From NCBI RefSeq assembly GCF_000374145.1, contig NZ_KB893654.1, positions 894,995 through 958,994 of the forward strand: a stretch of 64,000 nucleotides of DNA. Reading direction: 5' to 3'. The stretch is from Neomegalonema perideroedes DSM 15528. Lineage in GTDB: Bacteria > Pseudomonadota > Alphaproteobacteria > Rhodobacterales > Rhodobacteraceae. Shown piece by piece: positions 10,388 to 19,880 of this stretch. Made by a program: the position numbers and the translations under genes. Under the pieces are notes generated by a model. That model was not told the origin of the DNA. It did no database searches and saw nothing but the letters and a program-made list of their open reading frames with translations. The number at the start of each line of letters is the position of its first letter. Position 1 is the first letter of the stretch.

Positions 10388-11620
10388 ATGACCGAAGCCG
10401 CGATCACTGCGGAGACGGGCGACGAGATCCTGACGCCCGAGCGCGAGATCCGCAATTTCACCATGAATTTCGGCCCGCAGCATCCTGCGGCCCATGGCGT
10501 GCTGCGCATGGTGGTGGAGCTGGACGGCGAGATCGTCGAGCGCGTGGATCCGCATATCGGCTTGCTGCACCGCGGCACCGAGAAGCTGGCCGAAAGCCGC
10601 ACCTATCTCCAGAATCTGCCCTATTACGACCGCCTCGACTATGTGGCTCCGATGAATCAGGAGCACGCTTATTGCCTCGCCATCGAGAAGCTTCTCGGGA
10701 TCGGGGTTCCGCGTCGCGGCAGCTATATCCGGGTGCTCTACTCCGAGATCGGGCGCATTCTGAACCATCTGCTGAACGTCACGACTCAGGCCATGGACGT
10801 GGGCGCTCTGACGCCGCCGCTCTGGGGCTTCGAGGAGCGCGAGAAGCTCATGGTCTTCTATGAGCGGGCCTGCGGCGCGCGGCTGCATGCGGCCTATTTC
10901 CGGCCCGGCGGCGTCCATCAGGATCTGCCTCAGAAGCTCGTGGACGACATCCGCGCTTGGTGCCATGAATTCCCGCAGCTCGTGGACGACCTCGACGGGC
11001 TGCTGACCGACAACCGCATCTTCAAACAGCGCAACGTCGACATCGGAATCGTGACCGAGGAAGACGTCTATGCTTGGGGCTTCACCGGCGTGGTGGCCCG
11101 CAGCGTGGGCCTGCGCTGGGATCTGCGCCGCGCGCAGCCCTATGAGCGCTACGACGAATTCGACTTCCGCATTCCCGTCGGCAAGACCGGCGACTGCTAC
11201 AGCCGCTATCTGATGCGGATGGAGGAGATGCGGGAATCCGTGAAGATCATGCTTCAGGCCTGCGACAAGCTCGACCAATGCGCGGGCGAGCCGGTGCTGA
11301 CCACGGATAATAAGGTGGCGCCGCCGCGTCGCGCCGACATGAAGACCTCCATGGAGGCCCTCATCCATCACTTCAAGCTCTACACCGAGGGCTTCAAGAT
11401 CCCCGCCGGCGAGGTCTACGCCGCCGTCGAGGCGCCCAAGGGCGAATTCGGCGTCTATCTCGTGGCCGACGGCACCAATAAGCCTTACCGCATGCGCATC
11501 CGGGCTCCGGGCTTCGCGCATCTTCAGGCGATGGATCATCTGTGCCGCGGGCATCAGCTCGCCGACGTCTCGGCCATCCTCGGCTCGCAGGACATCGTCT
11601 TCGGCGAGGTGGACAGATGA
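10388..11620 (+). CDS. nuoD: NADH-quinone oxidoreductase subunit D
   Basis: The 49-kDa-type subunit that forms the quinone pocket with NuoB. From ATG 10388 it has 410 residues. The quinone-site loop with its His appears as [15 protein letters not shown] near residue 30, followed by [14 protein letters not shown] and [21 protein letters not shown]. The C terminus ends in [11 protein letters not shown], the family-typical end. An in-frame upstream ATG exists inside nuoC but would add 20 unrelated residues. The stop overlaps the next ATG (ATGA). Confidence 0.97.
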   Translation: MTEAAITAETGDEILTPEREIRNFTMNFGPQHPAAHGVLRMVVELDGEIVERVDPHIGLLHRGTEKLAESRTYLQNLPYYDRLDYVAPMNQEHAYCLAIEKLLGIGVPRRGSYIRVLYSEIGRILNHLLNVTTQAMDVGALTPPLWGFEEREKLMVFYERACGARLHAAYFRPGGVHQDLPQKLVDDIRAWCHEFPQLVDDLDGLLTDNRIFKQRNVDIGIVTEEDVYAWGFTGVVARSVGLRWDLRRAQPYERYDEFDFRIPVGKTGDCYSRYLMRMEEMRESVKIMLQACDKLDQCAGEPVLTTDNKVAPPRRADMKTSMEALIHHFKLYTEGFKIPAGEVYAAVEAPKGEFGVYLVADGTNKPYRMRIRAPGFAHLQAMDHLCRGHQLADVSAILGSQDIVFGEVDR

Positions 11621-12426
11621 GCCGCGCCCTTCCTCTCGCGGCCTTCCTGCTGGGGAGCCTCGCCGCTTTCGGGACGGCGGCGCGCGCCGAGGAGCCGCTC
11701 AGCCCCTATGAGGCCGCCGTGCTCAAGGCGCTGAAGGCCGCCGACGACTGCACGCTCATCAATTCCCGGCTGCGCAGCGCTTTGCGCGACGAGGGGCTGA
11801 GCGAAAGCCAGAAGATCGAGAACGCCGTCTTCTCCCTGACGCGTCAGGGCCTGACGCGGCTGCATCTGAGCCGCCCGGAGCGGGTGAGCCTGCTGGATCC
11901 GGCTTGTCCGCCTGATCCCAAGCCGCCGCTGGAGCAGGGCGCCTCCGACATGCGCGGCGAGCTCGCGCATCTTCTCGAAACGCATGATTGCGTCGTCCAG
12001 ACGCGCCTCCCCGAACTCGCCGCCTTGCTCGACACGCGGCGCGACGAGTTCCTCGCGGCGATGGGCGATCTCTTCTCCGAAGGCGACTTCACGCAGATCG
12101 GCGGCTTCGGCCCGACCCGCATCGTCTATCGCACGGGCGAATTCTGCGGGGCTCTGAATCCTGCGGACAGCCGCGAGGAGGAGATCCGCCGCCTTGATCC
12201 GGCCGAGGCGCCGAATCTTCTGCGTCAGACGCTGCTGAGCCAAGCCGAGGCGGGCGAATGCGCGCTCTCCGAGGCGGATTTCGCCCGTCTGGCCGGAAAT
12301 GCGGAAGGGCTCTGGGACGAAGCCGTCGAGGCGGCGCTTCTGGACCTCGCCGCCACCAAAGACGTGAAACGCTCGGTCGAAGGCGAGGCCGTGATCCATC
12401 TGAATATCGGAGCGCCCTGCCGATGA
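11617..12426 (+). CDS. Unknown periplasmic six-cysteine protein inside the nuo operon
   Basis: A 269-residue protein I do not recognise. Residues 1-24 look like a Sec signal peptide ([19 protein letters not shown] followed by TAARA-E), so the mature protein is probably periplasmic. The mature part is mainly helical and acidic/Arg-rich, with six Cys (in DDCTL, DPACPP, HDCVV, EFCGA, GECAL and the terminal APCR), suggesting up to three disulfides. Its ATG overlaps the nuoD stop (ATGA), so it is translationally coupled to complex I genes. Alphaproteobacterial nuo operons often contain unassigned open frames at such positions. A role in assembly or as an accessory subunit is a guess. Confidence 0.75.
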   Translation: MSRALPLAAFLLGSLAAFGTAARAEEPLSPYEAAVLKALKAADDCTLINSRLRSALRDEGLSESQKIENAVFSLTRQGLTRLHLSRPERVSLLDPACPPDPKPPLEQGASDMRGELAHLLETHDCVVQTRLPELAALLDTRRDEFLAAMGDLFSEGDFTQIGGFGPTRIVYRTGEFCGALNPADSREEEIRRLDPAEAPNLLRQTLLSQAEAGECALSEADFARLAGNAEGLWDEAVEAALLDLAATKDVKRSVEGEAVIHLNIGAPCR

Positions 12427-12511
12427 GCGCGCCGCAACTCACATTCGATGTCCGCGCGCCGCTGTGGGGAGAAACCCCCGCCGCGACGGCCGCAAGTCCG
12501 AGAGGTCGCGC

Positions 12512-13207
12512 ATGTCCACCCGTCGTTTAAGCCAAGCCGCCCTTCAGGCCGGTCCCTTCGCCTTCAACGCGGAGAACGAGGCTTGGGCCGAGCGCCAGAT
12601 CCGCAAATATCCTGCGGGCCGTCAGGCTTCGGCGGTGATTCCGCTGCTCTGGCGCGCTCAGGAGCAGAACGACGGCTGGCTGACCCGCGCCTCCATCGAA
12701 TATGTCGCCGATAAGCTCTCCATGCCCTATATCCGGGCGCTGGAGGTCGCGACCTTCTACTTCATGTTCCAACTCGGTCCGGTGGGGCGCAAGGCGCATA
12801 TCCAGATCTGCGGAACCACGCCCTGCATGCTGCGCGGCTCCGAGGAGCTGACCGAGGTCTGCAAACGCCATATCTCGGCGCATCACAACACGCCCTCCGC
12901 GGATGGAGACCTCTCCTGGGAGGAAGTGGAGTGCCTCGGCGCCTGCACCAACGCGCCCATGGCCCAGATCCATTCTCAGGTGAAGGGCGGGGCGCATTCC
13001 GATTATTACGAAGACCTCACCCCGGAGAGCCTTGAGAAGATCCTCGAAGCCTTCCGCAAGGGCGAATATCCGAAGCCCGGCCCGCAGAACGGCCGCTTCT
13101 CCTCCGAGCCTCTGGGCGGCCCCGCCGCGCTCTCCGAGAGCGATCAGAGCCGCGAGGCGGTGAATTCCTCGGTGGCTCTGGCTCAGACGCAGGGAGCGGC
13201 CGGATGA
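12512..13207 (+). CDS. nuoE: NADH-quinone oxidoreductase subunit E
   Basis: The 24-kDa-type thioredoxin-fold subunit holding 2Fe-2S cluster N1a. Ligand motifs are [14 protein letters not shown] near residue 106 and [14 protein letters not shown] near residue 145. The start at 12512 (AGAGG upstream) gives [11 protein letters not shown] and 231 residues. A C-terminal extension of about 50 residues rich in Gly, Pro, Ser and Gln follows the core, and longer NuoE tails occur in related bacteria. The stop overlaps the next gene by four bases. Confidence 0.95.
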   Translation: MSTRRLSQAALQAGPFAFNAENEAWAERQIRKYPAGRQASAVIPLLWRAQEQNDGWLTRASIEYVADKLSMPYIRALEVATFYFMFQLGPVGRKAHIQICGTTPCMLRGSEELTEVCKRHISAHHNTPSADGDLSWEEVECLGACTNAPMAQIHSQVKGGAHSDYYEDLTPESLEKILEAFRKGEYPKPGPQNGRFSSEPLGGPAALSESDQSREAVNSSVALAQTQGAAG

Positions 13208-13782
13208 CCGTCGTCGGGCGAGGCGCGAGCGACCGCAAGGCGGTCTATGAAAACGCGGCGCGGCTGCTCCGCGGCTGGGCGCCCATCGCCTGCGCCATTG
13301 GTCTGCTGACCTTCGTCGCGACGATCCTCGCGCTTTTCGTCCTTGAGGGCGCTTCGCTGGAATCGCGGAGTCTGGTCGCGCGGGGCTCGGTCCTCATCGG
13401 GGCGGTCGCGCAGCTGGTTTTGCTGTGGGGCGCGCTCTGGCCGCGCTCGGCGGAGCTGCGCCGTCAGGTGAGGCTTTTCCCGAAGGCTTCGGCGCCGCTG
13501 CATGATCGCCGGATCGTGGCGACTCCGCCGGGCGGCGTGAATCCCACGCGCGAATTGATTTGGGCGCAGCTGTTCAGCGCGGGTCCGCTCTTCGTCTTCA
13601 TCAGCGCCCTGCTGCTGATCTTCGCGGCGCCGCAGATTTCGGGCGTCGGCCCGGAATTGGCGGTCCCTTACATGGTCGCGGCGCTGATCTTCCTGCTGGT
13701 CACCGAGGTGGTCTTCATGATCGCGATTTTCGTCCGCATGCTGGCGCTGTCCAGCGAGATCAACGCGGAGCTTCGGACATGA
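13204..13782 (+). CDS. Unknown four-helix membrane protein inside the nuo operon
   Basis: A 192-residue protein I do not recognise. Four hydrophobic segments are visible at about residues 25-47, 61-79, 122-142 and 150-178 ([46 protein letters not shown] and [19 protein letters not shown]). A basic cytoplasmic-looking loop ([18 protein letters not shown]) lies between helices 2 and 3. It starts within the nuoE stop (ATGA) and precedes nuoF by about 70 bases. The location argues for a link to complex I biogenesis or stability, but nothing in the sequence proves it. Confidence 0.7.
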   Translation: MTVVGRGASDRKAVYENAARLLRGWAPIACAIGLLTFVATILALFVLEGASLESRSLVARGSVLIGAVAQLVLLWGALWPRSAELRRQVRLFPKASAPLHDRRIVATPPGGVNPTRELIWAQLFSAGPLFVFISALLLIFAAPQISGVGPELAVPYMVAALIFLLVTEVVFMIAIFVRMLALSSEINAELRT

Positions 13783-13853
13783 CCGCGCATTTTGGAATTT
13801 CGCGCCTGACGGCGCTGGCTGGGTCATACCCTTCGGATCGGGGAGCTTAGATC

Positions 13854-15167
13854 ATGGCGTTCGATTTCCTGAAGGACGAAGACCGGATCTTCACCAATCT
13901 TTACGGTTTTTACGACCGCTCCCTCGCGGGGGCGCGGGCGCGCGGCCATTGGGACGGCACCGCCGGACTCATCGTCAAGGGCAAGGACTGGATCATCAAC
14001 GAGATGAAGGCCTCGGGCCTTCGCGGACGCGGCGGCGCGGGCTTCCCGACGGGCCTCAAATGGTCCTTCATGCCCAAGGAGGAATCGGACGGGCGTCCGC
14101 ATTACCTCGTGGTCAACGCCGACGAATCCGAGCCGGGCACTTGCAAAGACCGCGAGATCATGCGGCATGATCCGCACACCCTCATCGAGGGCTGTCTGAT
14201 CGCCAGCTTCGCGATGAACGCCCATGCGGCCTACATCTATCTGCGCGGCGAATACGTCCGCGAGCGCGAGGCGCTTCAGGCGGCCATCGACGAATGTTAT
14301 GACGCCGGGCTTCTGGGCAAGAACGCCGCGGGCTCCGGCTGGGATTTCGACCTTTATCTGCATCACGGCGCGGGCGCCTATATCTGCGGCGAGGAAACCG
14401 CGCTGCTGGAGAGCCTCGAAGGCAAAAAGGGCATGCCGCGGCTCAAGCCGCCTTTCCCGGCCAACGCGGGCCTTTACGGCTGCCCGACCACGGTGAACAA
14501 CGTGGAGTCCATCGCGGTGGCCCCGACCATCCTGCGCCGGGGCGCCTCATGGTTCTCCTCCTTCGGCCGCGACAACAACAAAGGCACCAAGATCTTCGGA
14601 ATCTCGGGCCATGTGAACAAGCCCTGCGTGGTCGAAGAGGCCATGTCCATTCCGCTGCGCGAGTTGATCGACCGTCATTGCGGCGGCGTGCGCGGCGGCT
14701 GGGACAACGTCAAGGCGGTGATCCCCGGCGGCTCTTCGGTGCGCTGCATTCCGAAATCCGTCTGCGACGACGTGCTGATGGATTTCGACGATCTGTCGAA
14801 GCATAAGTCGGGCCTCGGCACGGCGGCGGTGATCGTGATGGATCAGTCCACCGACATCATCAAGGCCATCTGGCGGCTCTCGAAATTCTACAAACACGAA
14901 TCCTGCGGGCAATGCACCCCCTGCCGCGAAGGCACGGGCTGGATGATGCGCGTGATGGACCGCCTCGTGCGCGGAGAGGCCGAGATCGAGGAGATCGACA
15001 TGCTGCTTTCGGTGACGAAGCAGGTGGAGGGTCATACGATCTGCGCTCTGGGCGATGCGGCGGCTTGGCCGATTCAGGGCCTCATCGCGCATTTCCGCGA
15101 CGAGATCGAAGACCGCATCAGGGCGAAGCGCAGAGGCCGCATGACTGCGGCCGTGGCGGCCGAGTGA
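13854..15167 (+). CDS. nuoF: NADH-quinone oxidoreductase subunit F
   Basis: The 51-kDa-type subunit that binds NADH, FMN and 4Fe-4S cluster N3. It has 437 residues. Visible are the glycine-rich nucleotide/FMN site [17 protein letters not shown] near residue 58, [33 protein letters not shown], and the cluster ligands [14 protein letters not shown] near residue 350 with the distal Cys in [18 protein letters not shown] precedes ATG. Confidence 0.97.
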   Translation: MAFDFLKDEDRIFTNLYGFYDRSLAGARARGHWDGTAGLIVKGKDWIINEMKASGLRGRGGAGFPTGLKWSFMPKEESDGRPHYLVVNADESEPGTCKDREIMRHDPHTLIEGCLIASFAMNAHAAYIYLRGEYVREREALQAAIDECYDAGLLGKNAAGSGWDFDLYLHHGAGAYICGEETALLESLEGKKGMPRLKPPFPANAGLYGCPTTVNNVESIAVAPTILRRGASWFSSFGRDNNKGTKIFGISGHVNKPCVVEEAMSIPLRELIDRHCGGVRGGWDNVKAVIPGGSSVRCIPKSVCDDVLMDFDDLSKHKSGLGTAAVIVMDQSTDIIKAIWRLSKFYKHESCGQCTPCREGTGWMMRVMDRLVRGEAEIEEIDMLLSVTKQVEGHTICALGDAAAWPIQGLIAHFRDEIEDRIRAKRRGRMTAAVAAE

Positions 15168-15186
15168 AGGACGCGAGGAGACGGCG

Positions 15187-17271
15187 ATGAATAAGACGCT
15201 GAAACTGGTCGTCGACGGCGCCGAGATGGACGTCGACGGGAATATGACCATCCTCCAAGCCTGCGAGCAGGCCGGAGCCGAGATCCCGCGCTTCTGCTAT
15301 CACGAGCGCCTGAGCATCGCGGGCAATTGCCGCATGTGCCTCGTCGAGGTGGCGGGCATGCCCAAGCCGGTGGCCTCCTGCGCCATGCAGATCAAGGATC
15401 TGCGGCCCGGACGCAACGGCGAGCCGCCGGAAGTCAAGACCTTCTCGCCTCTGGTGAAGAAGGCGCGCGAAGGCGTGATGGAGTTCCTGCTGATCAATCA
15501 TCCGCTGGATTGCCCGATCTGCGATCAGGGCGGCGAATGCGATCTTCAGGATCAGGCCATGGCCTATGGAGAGGCGGGCAGCCGCTATCATGAGCCCAAA
15601 CGCGCCCATGACGAGATCAACCTCGGGCCTCTTGTCAAGACCGCGATGACGCGCTGCATCCATTGCACGCGCTGCGTCCGCTTCACGACCGAAGTCTGCG
15701 GCGTCACCGAAATGGGCTCCACGGGGCGCGGCGAAGACGCCGAAATCATCTCCTATCTGGATCAGGCGCTGACCAGCGAGCTTTCGGGCAATGTGGTCGA
15801 TCTCTGCCCGGTGGGGGCTCTGACGAGCCGTCCCTACGCTTTCGCGGCCCGGCCTTGGGAATTGCGCAAGACCGAGACCATCGACGCCATGGACGCGCTG
15901 GGCTCGAACATCCGCGCCGACGTGCGGGGCAGGGCGGTTCTGCGCGTGCTGCCGCGCAATCATGACGACGTCAACGAGGAATGGATCTCCGACAAGACCC
16001 GCTACGCCATCGACGGCTTGGGGCGTCAGCGTCTGGATCGGCCCTATATCCGTCATGAGGGCAAGCTCCGCCCGGCGACTTGGGACGAGGCCTTCGCCCA
16101 TATCGTCGCGAAGCTGCATGGGCTGAAGGGCGAGGAGATCGCCGCCGTCGCGGGGGATCTGGTCTCCGTCGAGGCGATGTATTCGCTGAAGGATCTGCTC
16201 GGCCGGCTCGGCTCGACGCGGGTGGAATGCCGTCAGGAGGGCGCCGCCCTGCCGCCGGAGAACCGCGCCGCCTGGCTCTTCAATCCCGGGATCGCCGGGA
16301 TCGACCGGGCCGACGCCATTTTGATCATCGGCTCCAATCCGCGCAAAGAGGCGGCGGTGCTGAACGCCCGTCTGCGCCGCGCTTGGCTCAACGGCGCCGA
16401 GATCGCGACCATCGGCCCCGACGCCGATCTGACTTATCCCGTCACGCGGCTGGGCGCGGGTCCGGAGACCCTCGCCGACGCGGCGAATCTCGATTGGGTC
16501 CGCGAGACGCTGGCGAAGGCCAAGAACCCGCTGATCATCCTCGGCAATGGCGCGGTTTCGCGCGCCGACGGCGCGGCGGTCCTCTCGGCGGCCATGGGCC
16601 TCGCCGAGAGCCTCGGCGCGATCCGCGAGGATTGGACCGGCTTCGCTCTGCTGCATCAGGCGGCCTCGCGGGTCGGCGGGCTGGAGATCGGCTTCGCCTC
16701 GGAAGGCGGAATCGCCAAGATCTATGACGACGCCGCTTCCGGCGCGCTCAAGGCGGTCTGGCTGCTCGGCGCGGATGAGATCGACCCGTCGCGGCTGGGT
16801 TCGGCCTTCGTGGTCTATCAGGGCCATCACGGCGACAAAGGCGCTCATCGCGCCGACGTGATCCTGCCGACCGGCGCTTGGCTGGAGCAGCCGGGCCTTT
16901 ACGTGAATATGGAAGGCCGTCCGCAATTGGCTCTGACGGCGGCTCTGCCGCCCGGCGAGGCTCGCGAGGATTGGGCGGCTCTGCGCGCCCTTTCGGCGGC
17001 TCTGGGCGTCGCGCAGCCTTTCGACGATCTCGGCGGGCTGCGCAAGGCGCTCTTCGCCGAATTCCCGAGGCTCGCGGCCGTCGACTCGCGCGAGGCGGCG
17101 GTCTGGAGCGGGGTTCCGGCTTCCGAGGGCGGGCTTTCGGGCGCGCCCTTCGCCGAGAGCGTGCCGGATTACTTCATGACCAACGCCGTGGCCCGCGCCA
17201 GCGCGACCATGGCCGAGCTGTCGAAGCTCGCCAAGGAGCGTCGCGGAACGACGCTCGCGGCGGCGGAGTGA
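15187..17271 (+). CDS. nuoG: NADH-quinone oxidoreductase subunit G
   Basis: Largest peripheral subunit, 694 residues, carrying N1b, N4 and N5. The N-terminal 2Fe-2S ligands lie in IPRFCYHERLSIAGNCRMC with a further Cys in PVASCAMQ. The N5 His/Cys set is HPLDCPICDQGGECDLQD, and N4 is TRCIHCTRCVRFT with the distal Cys in VVDLCPVGAL. The remainder is a molybdopterin-oxidoreductase-like domain without an obvious cofactor role. GAGGAG precedes ATG. A gap of about 100 bases follows before nuoH, holding a small CGCGTC/GACGCG hairpin (17317-17333). Confidence 0.97.
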   Translation: MNKTLKLVVDGAEMDVDGNMTILQACEQAGAEIPRFCYHERLSIAGNCRMCLVEVAGMPKPVASCAMQIKDLRPGRNGEPPEVKTFSPLVKKAREGVMEFLLINHPLDCPICDQGGECDLQDQAMAYGEAGSRYHEPKRAHDEINLGPLVKTAMTRCIHCTRCVRFTTEVCGVTEMGSTGRGEDAEIISYLDQALTSELSGNVVDLCPVGALTSRPYAFAARPWELRKTETIDAMDALGSNIRADVRGRAVLRVLPRNHDDVNEEWISDKTRYAIDGLGRQRLDRPYIRHEGKLRPATWDEAFAHIVAKLHGLKGEEIAAVAGDLVSVEAMYSLKDLLGRLGSTRVECRQEGAALPPENRAAWLFNPGIAGIDRADAILIIGSNPRKEAAVLNARLRRAWLNGAEIATIGPDADLTYPVTRLGAGPETLADAANLDWVRETLAKAKNPLIILGNGAVSRADGAAVLSAAMGLAESLGAIREDWTGFALLHQAASRVGGLEIGFASEGGIAKIYDDAASGALKAVWLLGADEIDPSRLGSAFVVYQGHHGDKGAHRADVILPTGAWLEQPGLYVNMEGRPQLALTAALPPGEAREDWAALRALSAALGVAQPFDDLGGLRKALFAEFPRLAAVDSREAAVWSGVPASEGGLSGAPFAESVPDYFMTNAVARASATMAELSKLAKERRGTTLAAAE

Positions 17272-17368
17272 CGAGCATGGCGAAGCCGAGGGACGGACGC
17301 CTTGAAAAGCCGCTTTCGCGTCGGAGAGACGCGGGAGCCGGAATGACGCGAATGGGGGAGCGCGGGTG

Positions 17369-18439
17369 ATGGAGGTTGGTCTCTGGTCCGGCTATGTGTG
17401 GCCCGGCCTCGTGATCTTGGGGCAGACCCTGCTGTTGACGATCGTGCTGCTGATCGCTCTGGCCTTCCTGCTCTATATGGACCGCAAGGTCTGGGCGGCG
17501 GTGCAGATCCGGCGCGGCCCGAACGTGGTCGGCCCTTTCGGCCTGCTGCAGAGCTTCGCGGACTTCCTGAAATTCGTGCTGAAGGAGATCGTGGTTCCGG
17601 CGGGCGCCGATAAGCCGATCTTCCTTCTGGCGCCTCTGCTGAGCTTCATCTTCGCGCTGATCGCTTGGGCGGTGATCCCCTTCAACTTGGGTTGGGTGAT
17701 CTCGGATCTGAACGTGGGCGTGCTCTACGTCTTGGCCATTTCGAGCTTGGGCGTCTACGGCATCATCATGGGAGGCTGGGCCTCCAATTCGAAATATCCC
17801 TTCCTCGGAAGCATGCGCTCGGCGGCGCAGATGGTGAGCTACGAAGTCTCCATCGGCTTCGTGATCGTCTGCGTGCTGCTGATGGTCGGCTCGCTGAACA
17901 TGACCGACATCGTCATGGCGCAGCAGGGCTTCGGGCTGATGGGCTGGTTCTTCTGGAAGCAGCCGGTGATGTTCGTGGTCTTCTTCATCTCGGCGCTGGC
18001 CGAGACGAACCGTCCGCCCTTCGATCTTCCCGAAGCGGAATCGGAGCTGGTGGCGGGCTATCAGGTCGAATATTCCTCGACGCCCTATCTGCTCTTCATG
18101 GTGGGCGAATATCTCAACATCGTGCTGATGTGCGCGATGACGAGCATCCTCTTTCTCGGCGGCTGGCTGTCGCCGATCCCGGGCCTGCCGCATGGCGTGC
18201 TCTGGATGGCCGGGAAGATGGTCTTCGTGTTCTTCATGTTCGCGATGGTGAAGGCGATCGTGCCGCGCTATCGCTATGATCAGCTGATGCGTCTGGGCTG
18301 GAAGATCTTCCTGCCGCTGTCCCTCGCCTTCGTGGTGCTGACGGCCGGCTTCATGAAGACGTTCGACATCCAGCCCTGGACGATGAGCGACGAGGCGCGC
18401 GAGATCGGCCGCGCCGTGGAGGTGAGCCATGGGCGTTAG
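17369..18439 (+). CDS. nuoH: NADH-quinone oxidoreductase subunit H
   Basis: Membrane subunit that meets the quinone tunnel. It has 356 residues and about eight helices. [20 protein letters not shown] near residue 32 and [19 protein letters not shown] near residue 212 are the conserved loops contacting the quinone chamber. ATG 17369 is preferred over the adjacent GTG 17366 because GGGGGAG then sits eight bases upstream. Its 3' end overlaps nuoI by eleven bases. Confidence 0.96.
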   Translation: MEVGLWSGYVWPGLVILGQTLLLTIVLLIALAFLLYMDRKVWAAVQIRRGPNVVGPFGLLQSFADFLKFVLKEIVVPAGADKPIFLLAPLLSFIFALIAWAVIPFNLGWVISDLNVGVLYVLAISSLGVYGIIMGGWASNSKYPFLGSMRSAAQMVSYEVSIGFVIVCVLLMVGSLNMTDIVMAQQGFGLMGWFFWKQPVMFVVFFISALAETNRPPFDLPEAESELVAGYQVEYSSTPYLLFMVGEYLNIVLMCAMTSILFLGGWLSPIPGLPHGVLWMAGKMVFVFFMFAMVKAIVPRYRYDQLMRLGWKIFLPLSLAFVVLTAGFMKTFDIQPWTMSDEAREIGRAVEVSHGR

Positions 18440-18920
18440 TTGGTCGCGGACGGCGAAAGCCTTTCTGCTCGCCGATTTCGTAGGGGGCTTCAAGCTGGGG
18501 ATGAAGTATTTCTTCAAGCCCAAGCCGACGCTGAATTATCCCTTCGAAAAAGGCCCGCTCAGCCCGCGCTTTCGCGGCGAGCACGCCCTGCGCCGTTATC
18601 CCAACGGCGAAGAGCGCTGCATCGCCTGCAAGCTTTGCGAGGCGATCTGTCCGGCTCAGGCGATCACCATCGAGGCCGAGCCGCGCGAAGACGGCTCGCG
18701 GCGCACCACGCGCTACGACATCGACATGACCAAATGCATCTACTGCGGCTTCTGCCAGGAAGCCTGCCCGGTGGACGCCATCGTCGAGGGGCCGAATTTC
18801 GAATTCGCCACCGAGACCCGCGAAGAGCTGTTCTATAACAAGGACCGCCTGCTCGCGAACGGCGACCGCTGGGAGCGGGAGATCGCCAAAAATCTGGAGC
18901 TGGACGCGCCTTACCGTTAA
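18429..18920 (+). CDS. nuoI: NADH-quinone oxidoreductase subunit I
   Basis: The 23-kDa-type ferredoxin-like subunit with clusters N6a and N6b. It has 163 residues. Two CxxCxxCxxxCP motifs are visible, [15 protein letters not shown] and [15 protein letters not shown]. The N-terminal amphipathic stretch [18 protein letters not shown] anchors it near the membrane. GGAGGTGAG precedes ATG, within the end of nuoH. Confidence 0.98.
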   Translation: MGVSWSRTAKAFLLADFVGGFKLGMKYFFKPKPTLNYPFEKGPLSPRFRGEHALRRYPNGEERCIACKLCEAICPAQAITIEAEPREDGSRRTTRYDIDMTKCIYCGFCQEACPVDAIVEGPNFEFATETREELFYNKDRLLANGDRWEREIAKNLELDAPYR

Positions 18921-18947
18921 GGCCGGTCCCCGGGGGAGCGAGAGACC

Positions 18948-19571
18948 ATGGCGCTGCAAGCCGTCGCCTTTTACCTATTCGCCCTTGTGGCCGTCGTCGC
19001 GGCGTTGCTGGTGGTCTTCGCCCGCAATCCGGTGCATTCGGTCCTTTGGCTGATCCTGACCTTCTTTTCGGCCGCGGGGCTCTTCGTGCTGATGGGCGCG
19101 GAGTTCCTCGCGATGCTGCTGGTCATCGTCTACGTCGGGGCGGTGATGGTGCTGTTCCTCTTCGTGGTGATGATGCTCGACGTGGATTTCGCCGCGCTGA
19201 GGGGCCGCGTCGCAGAATATTTCCCGCTCGGGGCGCTGATCGGCGTGATCCTGCTGGTGCAGTTCGTCATGGGCTTCGGCGCCTGGAGCGAGGGCGTCGC
19301 GCAGCGCGCCGCCGCCGCCACGCCGACCCCCGCCGATCTGCCCAACGCCCACGCCATCGGCATGGTGCTCTATACGCAATACGTCTACGCCTTTCAGGCG
19401 GCGGGTCTGGTGCTGCTGGTGGCCATGATCGGCGCCATCGCCCTGACGCTTCGCCACCGCGAAGGGATCAAGCGGCAAGACCCGCTCGCGCAGATCCACC
19501 GCACCCGCGAGGAGGCGATGGAGTTGGTGGACGCCAAGCCCGGCGAGGGCCTTCAGGAGACGCGCTCATGA
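18948..19571 (+). CDS. nuoJ: NADH-quinone oxidoreductase subunit J
   Basis: Five-helix membrane subunit, 207 residues. The conserved [20 protein letters not shown] and [20 protein letters not shown] segments (helices 2 and 3, including the pi-bulge region) are clear. A hydrophilic tail of about 35 residues follows the last helix. The stop overlaps the nuoK ATG (ATGA). Confidence 0.96.
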   Translation: MALQAVAFYLFALVAVVAALLVVFARNPVHSVLWLILTFFSAAGLFVLMGAEFLAMLLVIVYVGAVMVLFLFVVMMLDVDFAALRGRVAEYFPLGALIGVILLVQFVMGFGAWSEGVAQRAAAATPTPADLPNAHAIGMVLYTQYVYAFQAAGLVLLVAMIGAIALTLRHREGIKRQDPLAQIHRTREEAMELVDAKPGEGLQETRS

Positions 19572-19876
19572 CCATCGGGCTGGAGCATTATCTGACCGTG
19601 GCGGCGATGCTCTTCGTCGTCGGGATCTTCGGGGTCTTCCTCAACCGCAAGAACGTGATCGTCATTCTGATGTCGATCGAGCTGATGCTTTTGGCGGTGA
19701 ACATCAATTTCGTCGCCTTCTCGACGCATCTTCAGGATCTGACGGGGCAGATCTTCACGATCTTCGTGCTGACCGTGGCGGCTGCGGAAGCGGCCATCGG
19801 CCTCGCCATTCTCGTCTGCTTCTTCCGAAATCGCGGGACCATCGCGGTGGACGACGTCAATATGATGAAGGGCTGA
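19568..19876 (+). CDS. nuoK: NADH-quinone oxidoreductase subunit K
   Basis: MrpC-like antiporter-type subunit, 102 residues with three helices. The conserved intramembrane glutamates of the proton path are in [18 protein letters not shown] (helix 2) and [15 protein letters not shown] (helix 3). The gene begins in the nuoJ stop codon and ends four bases before nuoL. Its coding frame is also open far upstream through nuoJ, but only this segment matches the family. Confidence 0.97.
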   Translation: MTIGLEHYLTVAAMLFVVGIFGVFLNRKNVIVILMSIELMLLAVNINFVAFSTHLQDLTGQIFTIFVLTVAAAEAAIGLAILVCFFRNRGTIAVDDVNMMKG

Positions 19877-19880
19877 GGGC

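Noticed and set aside
17278-17368. Small open frame of 30 codons between nuoG and nuoH
   Set aside because: No ribosome-binding site and an Arg-rich sequence across a hairpin; more likely a decayed intergenic repeat.
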